A stretch of DNA of 64,000 nt from Gracilaria vermiculophylla (lineage: Eukaryota; Rhodophyta; Florideophyceae; Gracilariales; Gracilariaceae). This document shows positions 43,787 through 53,956 of the stretch, piece by piece. The notes beneath the pieces are model-generated. The model was not told where the DNA came from. It saw only the letters and a program-made list of their open reading frames with translations, and did no database searches. The stretch lies in contig JAHNZQ020000049.1 in the NCBI GenBank assembly GCA_019155205.2, forward strand, positions 2,182,307-2,246,306, given 5' to 3'. A program made the position numbers and the translations under genes. Each line of letters opens with the position of its first letter. Positions within the stretch are counted from its first letter, which is position 1.

Positions 43787-44254
43787 AAATGTTATTAGAT
43801 GTGCTGTAAGAACGACTTTTTTCGTCCGCTGAGGCGAGCGCACACATTATTATGAATATTATCACTTCGTATTAAAATGATTTGAATTTCTCTTCCGTTT
43901 AATATTGTTGGTAGGCGCTCTTTAGAGTCATGGTAATCTGAAAGTTAGCCTTCACCCCAGTCTTGTGTCTGTCTTGTGGCAACCGCCGGAGGCAAGAAGT
44001 TGGTGTATCCCTTTGCATCTCTTCTTCCATAAAAGTGCTTGAATACTTGAATGATTCGAATTTTAAACGCGTACTGCATGAGTTCATGCCAATACACGTG
44101 GCTTTGTTTTACACCTCATTCAAACTCTGACTGTCATTCTGCCACAGCACTGCATCTCTACCATGCAGTCTCAGGAAGCAAGTGCTCCAATAAGCTTCCC
44201 CTCTCGTTCATACCCGTCACTCGTCTCCGCTACTCCTTCCATCTCTTCTGACAA
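43787..44254. other. intergenic, cupin 3' flank and Sey1 promoter
   Basis: No gene supported. The last 120 bp before the Sey1 ATG are pyrimidine-rich and have no TATA box. Confidence 0.45.
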
Positions 44255-46690
44255 ATGACTTCAGCAATTTCTGATGATGCAACTGCCGTTGAGGCTGAAG
44301 CCTCTCACATGGTGCAGGTGGTTAACTATGAGCAGCAATTCAATGACGATTTGGAGACATTTCTGCGCGCCAAGCGCATCTCGCAATTGGGTTTCGACTA
44401 TAACGTGACAGCAATTATGGGGCCTCAGTCTTCCGGAAAGTCTACTTTGATGAACATGCTTTTTGGAACGAAGTTTCCTACTATGGACAGTGGTGGTGGT
44501 CGTTACCAAGTTACACAGGGTGTGTGGCTTGGTCGTGATAAAGAAGCGGGCATTCTCGTCATGGATTTGGAAGGAACGGATTCACGAGAAAGAGGGGAAG
44601 ATGCCGCTACATACGAAAGAAAAAGTGCACTGTTCGCTTTGGCACTTGCGGAGGTGCTTGTGGTGAATGTGTGGATCCACGACGTTGGTCGAAACAACGC
44701 GTCTAACATGCCCTTACTGAGAACAATCATGGAGCTTGACCTGCAGTTGTTCTTTGGCGCCGCTGGATCGGATGCTGGAACAAAGCGCATGCCAAAGACA
44801 AAGCTGCTCTTTGTTATCCGCGATTACGATTCTACCCCCTTTGAGAAGCTGTGCGCTTCCCTTCGTGAGGACTTGGATAACATCTGGAATACAATCAATA
44901 AACCAGAAGCGGCCTTGGGCACTCCCATTACCGATTATTTTGACCTTGACTTTGAGGCATTACCTCACAAGGTGTATTGTCCCATGGAGTTCGAAGAGAA
45001 AGTAGGAGAACTGAAGAAGCGTTTCCATGGCGGCGATGTCTTTAAGAAGGATTATAGCCGTGGGGTTGCCGCCGATGGGTTTTCAGAATATGCAAGGTCC
45101 GTATGGGAAACCATTCGTGCAAATAAGGAGCTTGATATTCCCTCGCAGAAAGAAATGCTGGCTCACGTTCGATGTGAACAGATCGCCAAGGATGTATTTT
45201 TCATCTTTGAGAACGCAATAGGATTGCTCAAGGGGGATCTTTTGCCTGCGGATCGTTCCATGCCGACGATTGTGCCCTGTCTATTCAGCACCCTTTTGGA
45301 AAACTGTGATAGCGCGCTGAGCAAATACAATGAAGGGGCTTCACGCTACTCGGCAGCTGTAGCCGAGATGAAGGCAGATGACGTTCGCGCTCACCTTTCG
45401 TCCGAGTGCAAAATGCTGTTCGATTCTCAAATTACTGCCGCAACCGATGCGGCCATAAAGGAATTCCAGGAAATTGTTAAAGGAAGCGAGAACGGATCAG
45501 TGTCTGAGCCGTGGCTCAATTGGAATGAACACTCGAAGACCGCCATGGAGAATGCGATGAAAGTCTTTGATGATGCGTGCAAGACGACTGAGTTATGCAA
45601 GAGCGTTTCGGATGCCAATGCGATGAAGGCCCATCCCCTTGGATTTGCAATTACTTCATCGATGATTGCGCGAAAGAGACTGGAAAAGACTTTAGAAACT
45701 GAGCTGAAGCGTGAGACGGCCAGGGTTCTTTCGGAATCGCGTGCGCATTGCTTGGGAACCTTCCGATCTGCTTTTAAGGCTCCGATGACAACTGTCTTAG
45801 AAAATGTGCCTGACGATATGTGGAGCCGCACTTCCGAGGTCGCTGATGTTTCGTGGGAAGCTACGGCGAGGGAGGCCAAGACTGTCTATGGTGAAAATGG
45901 GCTCGCACTGGAGGAGGACAAATTGAAGAACTTAGAAGAGGAGTTGAAGAACGAGTGTCGGGACTCAGCTGTTAATGATATCAAGGCTGCAATCGGCACA
46001 CCGTCCAACATGTTGTTGAGAATGATGAAGCGCTTCGAAGATTCCTTCCGCTTTGACGAAAGAGGGGTGCCTCGGCATTTCGGACCGAGTGAGGACATTG
46101 AAGCGCTGTTCGTCGCTGCGAGAGAAAAAGGAGAGAAACTTGTCGAATTAATGTCGGAAGTGCGATTGCAAGGATCTCTTGGTGGTGCGACAACCACTGC
46201 CAGCCGGAGCATTGGCAAGAAAGGAAGCCAGGTGACTATTATTGACTCAAACGCGCAGGCCGACCTCAGGGACAAGCTCAAGCGTCAGAGTGGAGCCATT
46301 TTCATGGAGGCAAAACGTGCGCAAGAAGCTGCAAGAATCACAACCAAGGTTCCGATCTGGCTCATCGGCGTGGTACTGATTCTCGGGTGGAACGAATTCA
46401 TGGCTGTTTTGCGGAATCCGTTGTTGCTGATGCTCACGATAATTGTTGTACCCATGGTGTACGTGGGATACACCCTGGATGCTCCTACGTATCTGGCGCC
46501 CGCGGTGATAGCCACTCTGAAGCCCATGGTGGATCAAGCAAAAGACTTTTTAGAACAGACCACCAGCGCTCCGGTTTCCCAGCACGCCGCAGAGCCCGCG
46601 CCAGTTTGCAAGTCTCCGTCAAGCGAGAGTACCGTGGTGTCGGCAAACCATACAGAGAGTGCGATAGTCCCGGAGGAGAAAACAAGCTGA
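44255..46690 (+). CDS. SEY1: Sey1/RHD3-type dynamin-like GTPase of the ER
   Basis: Members fuse ER tubules, like atlastin. The protein is 811 aa, normal for the family. GTPase motifs: P-loop GPQSSGKST at 56-64, DLEGTDSRERGEDAATYERKSALFALA with G3 at 104-107, and RDYDSTPFEKL with the G4 Arg-Asp at 189-190. Long helical middle region. Near the C-terminus, after a basic linker, a membrane hairpin reads WLIGVVLILGWNEFMAVL and NPLLLMLTIIVVPMVYVGYTL, followed by a cytosolic amphipathic or Ser/Pro-rich tail. The start (ACAAATGAC) is the first ATG of the frame. Single exon. No TATA box, fitting a housekeeping gene. Confidence 0.95.
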   Translation: MTSAISDDATAVEAEASHMVQVVNYEQQFNDDLETFLRAKRISQLGFDYNVTAIMGPQSSGKSTLMNMLFGTKFPTMDSGGGRYQVTQGVWLGRDKEAGILVMDLEGTDSRERGEDAATYERKSALFALALAEVLVVNVWIHDVGRNNASNMPLLRTIMELDLQLFFGAAGSDAGTKRMPKTKLLFVIRDYDSTPFEKLCASLREDLDNIWNTINKPEAALGTPITDYFDLDFEALPHKVYCPMEFEEKVGELKKRFHGGDVFKKDYSRGVAADGFSEYARSVWETIRANKELDIPSQKEMLAHVRCEQIAKDVFFIFENAIGLLKGDLLPADRSMPTIVPCLFSTLLENCDSALSKYNEGASRYSAAVAEMKADDVRAHLSSECKMLFDSQITAATDAAIKEFQEIVKGSENGSVSEPWLNWNEHSKTAMENAMKVFDDACKTTELCKSVSDANAMKAHPLGFAITSSMIARKRLEKTLETELKRETARVLSESRAHCLGTFRSAFKAPMTTVLENVPDDMWSRTSEVADVSWEATAREAKTVYGENGLALEEDKLKNLEEELKNECRDSAVNDIKAAIGTPSNMLLRMMKRFEDSFRFDERGVPRHFGPSEDIEALFVAAREKGEKLVELMSEVRLQGSLGGATTTASRSIGKKGSQVTIIDSNAQADLRDKLKRQSGAIFMEAKRAQEAARITTKVPIWLIGVVLILGWNEFMAVLRNPLLLMLTIIVVPMVYVGYTLDAPTYLAPAVIATLKPMVDQAKDFLEQTTSAPVSQHAAEPAPVCKSPSSESTVVSANHTESAIVPEEKTS

Positions 46691-47565
46691 TAGTCAGGGT
46701 TAGATAGTTTGACACACACACCTATGGTGCGTTTTTGTCAACTGGAAGGCGTGTGTGCTAACTGCAGTTTGGCTGGGATGCAAGCTGCGTGTTTATCGGG
46801 GGTGGATGTCTGCGACAAAATTAACTTAATCACTACACTAACGAACCCCCGCTGCGAATGTTGTGCTTTACTGATTTGTGCGGCAATGGACGTCAACTCG
46901 GCAGTTTCGAAGGTAGTCAATCGAAATGCGGTTTTTAGTGACACAGATTAAAGGCGAGGCGGCACGGAGCAGTACGAACGGCGACTAGCTGGCCCGTTAT
47001 GACGCAGTACGCATGCAACTCGTCAGAATGATGGCTGGCGGAGGAGGTGCGCGGAGCGAAGCTCGCGCGACGCCGCTGAGCTACAGAATAAGTGCTGTGC
47101 GGGGGCGAGCATGTCACCTGCAGGCAATCTTGGCGGGACGCCTCGCTTGGATCAATGCGGGCGCACGCTACCTGCGACTTTGGCGCGACTTTCGCGCGAC
47201 TCTCACGCCATGGTTTGGGTGTGAGGCGGGACGATTCCGTGTAGTGCGCGCCCCAGCTTGGCGGCGCGCTGCGACGCTTCTTGGTGGAGCCGTCCGCCAC
47301 GTGGCCACAGCTGCGAAGCGAAACAGTCGACTGCGCGCCAGAGGGCTGCCAAATGCCCTCGTGCTGCGCGTGGACCAATGCTGCTGACGCACCACGAGCC
47401 TTAAGCGCACCGCACAACATCGACGCCGCCTGTCAACCGTCAACCCAGCGACCGCTCCCAGCCTCCGCGCCGCCGCAGGGAGCAACACACGCACGTTAAA
47501 TTTCACATGCTCTCTTCCCCACCCCAAGCATAATTAATCTGCTGCGTTTCGCCCATCGCTTTGCG
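46691..47565. other. GC-rich intergenic, promoter side of the USP gene
   Basis: Short frames on both strands have no domain and look like chance in GC-rich sequence (about 46.95-47.5 kb). Confidence 0.45.
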
Positions 47566-48912
47566 ATGGGTTCAGCCATCTCCACGGGCAATAAACTGGA
47601 GAAGGCTTTAGATGCCAACCTCCCCGAGGATGAACGATACTTTGGCCTGGAGAACTTTGGCAACACCTGTTACTGCAACTCCGTTCTTCAGGCACTTTAC
47701 TTCTGCGAACCGTTTCGAAAGGCGGTTCTGAACTACACAAGCAATCGCAGGATCGCTAAGGCGCAACCGATTGACCCCAGAGCGAACTCCAGTTTGCTTT
47801 CCGCCGCCCCCTCGCTGCTGCCCAAGGCTACAAACTCCTCCCTGATGGGCAACTCTGTTTCAAACGCTTCGCGAACGACAGAAGCCAACTCGGCGGCTGA
47901 ATACGGCCCCTCGACGAGTGCCAACTTTCTCGACTCGAGCGAAAATGGCGCTGAAGAAACAATGCTCACTGCTCTTGGCGACTTGTTCATGCAGATTGCC
48001 ACGCAGAAAAAACGCACCGGTTCTGTACCTCCCAAAACCTTTGTGAACAAACTACGCCAGGAGAACGAGCTTTTCTCCAGCTACATGCACCAGGATGCCC
48101 ATGAATTCCTCAACTTTATTCTCAATGAAGTTGTCGAGTGTTTGCACAGGGAGAACTCTGCGAAGAGCCAACGCGAGCAGAATCATCCCTCGAAGGACCC
48201 TTACTCAAATTACCTAACAAACGTCAATGGAAAGCTACAAAACGGCTCTGTCATCCCGATTTCCGAAGAGAAAGTTTTGCAAGGAAAGGGAAACTCCAAG
48301 ACTTTTGTACATGAGTTATTCGAGGGCCATCTTTCCAACGAAGTTAGATGTCTGTGCTGCGAAACCGTCACGCAGAGAGTAGAATCATTCTTTGATTTGA
48401 GTGTTGATGTGGAACAGAACTCGTCGCTCACTTCATGCCTTCGTAATTTCTCCTCGACAGAGTTGCTTGAAAAGCAGGACAAGTTTTTCTGCGACGCGTG
48501 TTGTTCACTTCAGGAGGCAGAGCGACGTATGAGAATCAAACAATTACCCAAGATTCTTGCACTGCATCTGAAACGTTTCAAATACGTCGAGCCGTTGGGC
48601 AAATACAAGAAGCTTAATTATCGAGTCGTATTTCCGCTCGAACTGCGTCTTTGTAACACTAGTGATGACGCCGAGGATCCTGATCGTTTGTATTCTTTAT
48701 TTGCGGTAGTAGTTCATGTTGGATCGGGTCCGAACCAAGGTCATTATGTATCTCTCATCAAGTCACATAGGCAATGGTTAATGTTCGATGACGATGCAGT
48801 AGAACCGAAGGACGAAGGCGAAATTCAAAGCGTGTACGGTGTGACTCAGGAGAACGCACAGAGCACAGAGGCAGGATACATTTTGTTCTACGAACAAATC
48901 AGTGCCTCTTAA
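47566..48912 (+). CDS. ubiquitin-specific protease, USP12/USP46/Ubp9 type
   Basis: 448-aa C19 cysteine protease that removes ubiquitin. The Cys box is [20 protein letters not shown] with Cys35; the His box is [12 protein letters not shown] with His393, followed by WLMFDDDAV giving the third catalytic residue near 409. A four-cysteine zinc ribbon is formed by CLCC and CDAC flanking [18 protein letters not shown]. The Cys box close to the N-terminus and the compact length are typical of the USP12/46 group, which in other organisms is activated by WD-repeat partners. The N-terminus MGSAIS fits an N-myristoylation site. A Ser/Asn-rich insertion lies at about 80-135. Single exon. Confidence 0.95.
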   Translation: MGSAISTGNKLEKALDANLPEDERYFGLENFGNTCYCNSVLQALYFCEPFRKAVLNYTSNRRIAKAQPIDPRANSSLLSAAPSLLPKATNSSLMGNSVSNASRTTEANSAAEYGPSTSANFLDSSENGAEETMLTALGDLFMQIATQKKRTGSVPPKTFVNKLRQENELFSSYMHQDAHEFLNFILNEVVECLHRENSAKSQREQNHPSKDPYSNYLTNVNGKLQNGSVIPISEEKVLQGKGNSKTFVHELFEGHLSNEVRCLCCETVTQRVESFFDLSVDVEQNSSLTSCLRNFSSTELLEKQDKFFCDACCSLQEAERRMRIKQLPKILALHLKRFKYVEPLGKYKKLNYRVVFPLELRLCNTSDDAEDPDRLYSLFAVVVHVGSGPNQGHYVSLIKSHRQWLMFDDDAVEPKDEGEIQSVYGVTQENAQSTEAGYILFYEQISAS

Positions 48913-49326
48913 GCCAATCGCAATCACGTTTTAACAGGCTTCACAAGAGGTTTTTTGTTTTTTGCTCTACCTTTTGTCATGGTCAGCGCGCTGGTTTCGT
49001 TTTGCTTGTATCTTCGTGGTCTAATCAAGCCTCTACGACGACGTGCATATAACTTTCTAAGCTCACTGTTCAGCCCTTCAGTCGTTACGCCGACTGTGTC
49101 ACCTTGTTCATTTCATTCAGGTTGAAACTAAAACTCAAGTATTTCGCATATCTGCGCCTACATCACTTTCACAGTGCGAGTTGACTCCTTGGTCTAAGGC
49201 AGTTTCTTTGCATGAATCCGATTTCCATAGTTCTGCGGCGGTTATTGAAATGCAACGACGCTTAGATCTGAACTAGCAGCATATCAACGCTAGTCCAGTA
49301 ATATTTGGATGGGAACTTTCAAATTA
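48913..49326. other. intergenic, 3' flank of USP gene
   Basis: T-rich start (TTTTTTGTTTTTTG near 48950), no gene. Confidence 0.45.
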
Positions 49327-50172
49327 TTACACTCCATTATGGGCGACAGATGTTTCATGTATGTATTTCTCAATTTCTTTCGCGAGCTCAGTGTCCCATT
49401 CAAAGCCAAGGCGTCCAACCCAAAATCCTGTCCATACAATTGTCATTACATCGACTGCCATAATCGCCGCCATCTGACTCGAAATGGCAAGTTTTACGAA
49501 TGTCTTCAACGATTCGATATTTTGCTTCGCTTCATTCTTGCCCAGCCCGTACATCAACGCAATTATCCACATCGCGTCGAGATAGTCACTCTTTTCAGCC
49601 AACTTCTCGCATAAGTCCAGTGCACCTGATGCTATTATAGCCGCAGCGTTTACATCGGCCCAGTACACCACTGCTTCCAAATCACGCATTGAACTTATGT
49701 CTTCACTCTCCCTAATAGCCGTTTTTCACAATGGTATCGCTTCTTCCATGTTTAATTTGACTCCTTCATAATCGTAAAGCAGCAAAAGGGCCAAGATTGA
49801 CACGCCATTTTGTGAAACACCGTCTGCACCACAATGCAGTAGCCTTCCCAGATTGGGCATTTCTGAAACCAGCTTCCTTTCTTGTATAGCTCTTTGGTAC
49901 AAAATGACAGCTCGAGGAGCGTCTAATAGATCCCCTTCCATGCCGCTTCCAACAACAGTGCTATGTTACACCACCTCACCAAGAACTGCGAGAATTGTCA
50001 TACGTTGACCTTTCTGTAACTGTCGAAGCAATTGACGATGCAAATGAGACCACAGCATCCTCTGACTTTCGAAACGTTGTGACCAACGTGAATTATTGGG
50101 GGGATCGAAGGCATCAAAGACCCATGGTTGATGGTGACAAGACTGCAGAACGTTCTGGTGCACTAAAGACAA
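49327..50172 (-). pseudogene. Sel1-like repeat protein remnant
   Basis: On the minus strand three open pieces in the same frame (50172-49966, 49941-49726, 49689-49327) are separated by in-frame stops at 49966 and 49726. The middle part reads DLLDAPRAVILYQRAIQE and NLGRLLHCGADGVSQNGVSILALLLLYDYEG, the Sel1 repeat pattern (A..LY.RAI...A..NLG.LL..GA.GV). The next piece (DLCEKLAEKSDYLDAMWIIALMYGLG) resembles a decayed repeat. Sel1-repeat proteins are adaptor scaffolds. No intact start is evident, so this looks like a dead copy. Confidence 0.55.
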
Positions 50173-50448
50173 TCTTAACGAAACTTGGGAATGTCGAGCG
50201 TTACTGAAGTAAAGAATTGCGAATTTAGTTGGTTGCTTCCATGATTATCATGGCCAATGGTAATGGTACAATATGACGCCGGACGGTGATTGCAATCAAA
50301 GCCGAAAACAAGGATTCGTTGAGCTGGTTCGCAAATCATGAGCCCAACGTTTAGTCGCGATACGGCTGCTCACCTACAGCCACGTGCCGGAGCAGCTCGC
50401 ATGCCGAATGGACTGTTCTCTTCCACTCTGTCAGCCACTCTAAAGCTT

Positions 50449-50457
50449 CATAAATAG
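50449..50457 (+). promoter_or_regulatory. TATA-like box for the cysteine-rich protein gene
   Basis: CATAAATAG about 130 bp upstream of the ATG at 50586. Confidence 0.4.
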
Positions 50458-50585
50458 AACTTACCAATCGTATACGTCACACCGTTTCACAACGGCAACG
50501 CCTAAACTTGCCTCGTCTGCTCGTCAAAATCTAACCGTTACACCAACCTCGATCACAGCGCAAGCCCTTCACCAACCAACGCAAC

Positions 50586-51536
50586 ATGATCGCCCTGGCC
50601 CTCTGTTTCTTTTGTGCTGTCTTCGCCGCTCTTGCTTCCAATACGATCATTTGCGCCCCTGGAACTTTTCTGACCACCGAACATAATCGAAATGTATGCC
50701 AACGCTGTCGGCCAGAAACTTTCTCTGACAGTTTCAATTCGTCGTCGTGTCGAAGGTGCAGCCCCAACTCTGTCCCCGATCATACACAATCCACGTGCTT
50801 ATGCAACCCCGGCTTCTTGTTCAACCTCACCACCTTTGCATGTTCCCCATGTCCATCGGGTACCTATCGCGACGGACTGAACGTCAGGTTTGAAACGTCA
50901 TGCCGAACATGTTCCCAGAACTCCGTGCCAGACCAGGCGCGAACGACGTGTTTCTGCACGCCCGGATTTTTCTTTGATCTCACCTCTTTGGCTTGCTCGC
51001 CATGTCCCGATGGAACTTTCAGAGAAGGGTTGAACACTGCTTTTGAAACATCATGCAGACAATGCGCTCCCAATTCCACTCCAGACCAAGCTAGATCAAC
51101 GTGTTTCTGTAACGCAGGTTTTTCTTTCGGTGGTTTCAGTCGCGGATGCGTTCCCTGTCCCCCAGGCACCCGGCTCGGCCTAAATACCGACTTCGCCAGA
51201 TCATGCACGCCCTGCGGGTTCAGGGAGTTTCAACCACAGCCTGGAAGCACCTCCTGCATCCCGTGCGGTGCGAACGGATTTGCCAACACGGATCGCACCA
51301 GTTGTTTCTTTTGTAAGCCCGAAGAAACTCTCATTGACGGCGCTTGCGGCGTTTGTCCACCTGGTGCGACTACCAATCTCACCTTCTTTGTTGCGGCCCC
51401 TTCTCTGTTGAGACAGGGGACGTGCAAACTTTGTCAAAGAGGTTTGTTCAAGCCAGAAGTCGGACAGCAAGCTTGTGATCTTTGTCCGGTTGGCTTTACT
51501 TCGGGCAACGGAGCTACTTCGTGCTTCCCAGCTTAA
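50586..51536 (+). CDS. secreted cysteine-rich repeat protein (TNFR/ephrin-receptor-like repeats)
   Basis: 316 aa from the ATG in CAACATGATC. Signal peptide MIALALCFFCAVFAALAS. The mature protein is built from Cys-rich modules with the CxxCPxGTxR...C..C pattern of TNFR or GCC2/GCC3-like extracellular repeats. Three successive units of about 51 residues start CRRCSPNSVPD, CRTCSQNSVPD and CRQCAPNSTPD and share CxCxxGFxF, CxPCPxGT and LN..F..S. Four further degenerate modules follow. No membrane segment or GPI signal is obvious, so it is probably secreted to the wall. Its ligand is unknown. Single exon. Such repeats expand by unequal crossing-over, consistent with the strong likeness of units 1-3. 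Confidence 0.8.
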   Translation: MIALALCFFCAVFAALASNTIICAPGTFLTTEHNRNVCQRCRPETFSDSFNSSSCRRCSPNSVPDHTQSTCLCNPGFLFNLTTFACSPCPSGTYRDGLNVRFETSCRTCSQNSVPDQARTTCFCTPGFFFDLTSLACSPCPDGTFREGLNTAFETSCRQCAPNSTPDQARSTCFCNAGFSFGGFSRGCVPCPPGTRLGLNTDFARSCTPCGFREFQPQPGSTSCIPCGANGFANTDRTSCFFCKPEETLIDGACGVCPPGATTNLTFFVAAPSLLRQGTCKLCQRGLFKPEVGQQACDLCPVGFTSGNGATSCFPA

Positions 51537-51933
51537 TTGGTTGTGAAGGGCGCACTTTGTGTGCAATTGCGTGAGTGTGTGTGAGAGTGTATATGCGTGT
51601 GTGGCGTGGCTCTGTTGTTCTAAGTGCCGGTTCTACCGATGAATAACATGATTTGTCATATACAAAGCATACCACTTGTGAAGTACTTGTGCCTCCAGCT
51701 TGCCAATCCCAACGTCATGTATGCGTTCAACATCTCAAAGTCATAACCTTATTTGTGTCCTAATTGACACAGTGGTTGCAGAGTAAGCGGAAAGGTATCG
51801 AAATGAATTTGGTGAACCTCAGGCACCGAGAAATGTGGAGTGCGCTTCGAATGTGGCAAAATATCGTCAGCAACTATGCATTTGCGCAACATTCATCCGA
51901 TATAGGCGCGTATAGAGCTGTTGGCTGGCCTAC

Positions 51934-52176
51934 ATGAGGACGGCAGGTAAAATATATACGAGTCAGAAACGAATTCAGTCGCAAAACGTGTCGGCCTTTC
52001 TTGATAGAGATATCTTTTACAGAAGCTTCCCTTCAGCTTGGTATAGGAAAGGTGAGGACAGTAAAGACGAAGAAGAAGATCCGCTGCACGATATCACACA
52101 CATTTCAAAGATGCGTTCGCTACTCGAAAGATCTTTCCACCCTAACGTGAGCAACAGTGACTGTGACGTCGACTAA
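51934..52176 (+). CDS. small hypothetical protein, doubtful
   Basis: 80-aa frame from an ATG, with charged, partly acidic sequence (GEDSKDEEEDPLHDIT) and no recognisable domain. It overlaps the 3' end of the convergent dipeptidase gene by 35 bp. A smaller ATG frame of 44 codons lies just before it (51803-51937). It could be a chance frame or the last exon of a gene I cannot reconstruct. Confidence 0.2.
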   Translation: MRTAGKIYTSQKRIQSQNVSAFLDRDIFYRSFPSAWYRKGEDSKDEEEDPLHDITHISKMRSLLERSFHPNVSNSDCDVD

Positions 52177-53956
52177 TAACCTTCTTCAATCCTGCAATCA
52201 TCTTTTCATCTTTTCGCCTCTTGAGCACTTCTGAAAGCCGAGCAATGCTAGGATTCTTTAGTTCCAATTCAAAGATATTATAGATGATTTGAGTGCTGAT
52301 CTCCATATCGGTCATTGGCGCTGCCTCAGAAATACCATGATAGCTTATTGGCATTCCCATATTTGGGGAGAACAGTGGGCCCATGGCTAACAACGACGTA
52401 TTTCCTTTCGCATCAGTGCCCCCGCCGATCGCCAAGCGAGCAGGATCTACCCCCATGACCTTCCTGTATGCTTCTTCTACCTTTTGATAGTTCTCGTTCG
52501 TATCCGGAATGCGGATGTCAGGTCCAAATATTGTACTTGTTGTATGAGAAATGCGTCCCAGTGCCGCATGCGCAATACCAAATTCTGTCGTGAGAGCGGT
52601 AAATATGGCATGAAACCGACTATGCCCCTCTAATTCTCCTTCTGTATATCCATCCCATTCCTCACCATGATGGTCCAAGGCGTACCTGATGTCAATCTCC
52701 AGCTTCACAGATCCGTCGTCTTGCATAGTACACTTTGTCACGGCATAGGTCGTGCCATTGCCTTCGAGAAAAACGCTGTCATGCTTGTAGAGTGATTCGT
52801 GTTTCTCACCAAAAGCATATGTACCCCACGTCCATTGAATAAATTTTGCCATCGATGTCACAGCGTTGACACCCAAATTTCCAGCATCATTCAGTCCAGC
52901 GACAAAGTTCGACAGCGACACTAATGGATTCACTCCCTCACTGCGATTTTCATCGGGAGCAGATCCATGTTGGGCACCTTCCACGTTGATTGTTAAAATC
53001 ACCTTCGAGATGGCTCCGCTAGGATCATTTTCAGAGTCCACAGATAGCTTACCACCATAGTAATTTGGATCGTCAAAATTGAAGTTCTTGAACGTGTCTT
53101 GTACGGTCTCTTTGAATGTAGTGAGTGCTTCGGACCGACCAGTCACCTCAACCTTAGCCCAATCCGGAATGGTATTATTGGAGTTATTGGGAGATGTAAA
53201 CATGGTGGAAGCGTACAAGGGCACCTCAGCAGACTCCTGCATCATATCTACGACAAACACAGGACGTTCACCACCCTTTTCTGCTCGAACAGCCCACATA
53301 GCATCGTAGACAATGCCAAAGCCCGGCCTCCTTGTACCAGGAGCCAACATATACCGAGGAGTTGACATGTCCGATTCCTCTGAAGTATCAAAGATGATCT
53401 CTACTTGTGTAATGTCAAAGAAATCAGGGTCCGAGGAGTCATAATTTTCAGCAAGCGCGCGGAACATGATGAAGGCAGACATAGCAGGGCCCTTATCATC
53501 TATGCAACCTCTGCCTACTAGAAACTGTTGGGGTGATATAGTACCCTCCGGATATTCTCTCTCTTCTGAAGTGGGTGAAAATGGAGTCCATCCATCACCG
53601 TCTGAAGCCGGAACGGTATCAAGATGGCAAATGATGCTTATCTTCTCCTTGGCAGAATCAGGACCAATGCGATATCCAAACACCCAGTAAGGATTATTAG
53701 CGATTTCTTCCTCGTTCGGGTCATGGGTACCGTTTGTCCCATCCCCACACCACTCGAAAGAAGCGAGCTGGTGTTTCTTCAATATGTTTCTGTTGAAGTC
53801 GGTTGCAATTGTGTCTATATAGTTTCGGCACTGTTTCAACCCGGCGCGTACTTGTTCTTCTGATAGTTCAGCATTTCTGTATGTTCTGATCTTGCAAAGA
53901 TCCGTGGTCTCCTTCACCCAATTTTGCCACAGTTTCTTCAAAGTAGGGTTGTCCAT
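52142..53956 (-). CDS. M20 family metallopeptidase (PepV/carnosinase-like dipeptidase)
   Basis: 604 aa from the ATG in ACCATGG at 53956. A longer frame starts at 53992, but a TATA-like AGTATATTAC lies only about 30 bp upstream of that, which favours the inner start. Family motifs: ICHLDTVP with metal ligand His111 and Asp113; GRGCIDDKGPAMSAF supplying the bridging Asp; DTSEESDM in place of the usual DEE(T/S)G, supplying catalytic Glu and ligand; the His of EGAQHGSAP in the lid domain; and GGTDAKGN...YHGISEAAP near the C-terminus. No signal peptide, so probably cytosolic. M20 dipeptidases of this type hydrolyse small peptides with two zinc ions. The substrate cannot be told from sequence. Single exon. 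Confidence 0.9.
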   Translation of the reverse strand: MDNPTLKKLWQNWVKETTDLCKIRTYRNAELSEEQVRAGLKQCRNYIDTIATDFNRNILKKHQLASFEWCGDGTNGTHDPNEEEIANNPYWVFGYRIGPDSAKEKISIICHLDTVPASDGDGWTPFSPTSEEREYPEGTISPQQFLVGRGCIDDKGPAMSAFIMFRALAENYDSSDPDFFDITQVEIIFDTSEESDMSTPRYMLAPGTRRPGFGIVYDAMWAVRAEKGGERPVFVVDMMQESAEVPLYASTMFTSPNNSNNTIPDWAKVEVTGRSEALTTFKETVQDTFKNFNFDDPNYYGGKLSVDSENDPSGAISKVILTINVEGAQHGSAPDENRSEGVNPLVSLSNFVAGLNDAGNLGVNAVTSMAKFIQWTWGTYAFGEKHESLYKHDSVFLEGNGTTYAVTKCTMQDDGSVKLEIDIRYALDHHGEEWDGYTEGELEGHSRFHAIFTALTTEFGIAHAALGRISHTTSTIFGPDIRIPDTNENYQKVEEAYRKVMGVDPARLAIGGGTDAKGNTSLLAMGPLFSPNMGMPISYHGISEAAPMTDMEISTQIIYNIFELELKNPSIARLSEVLKRRKDEKMIAGLKKVISRRHSHCCSR

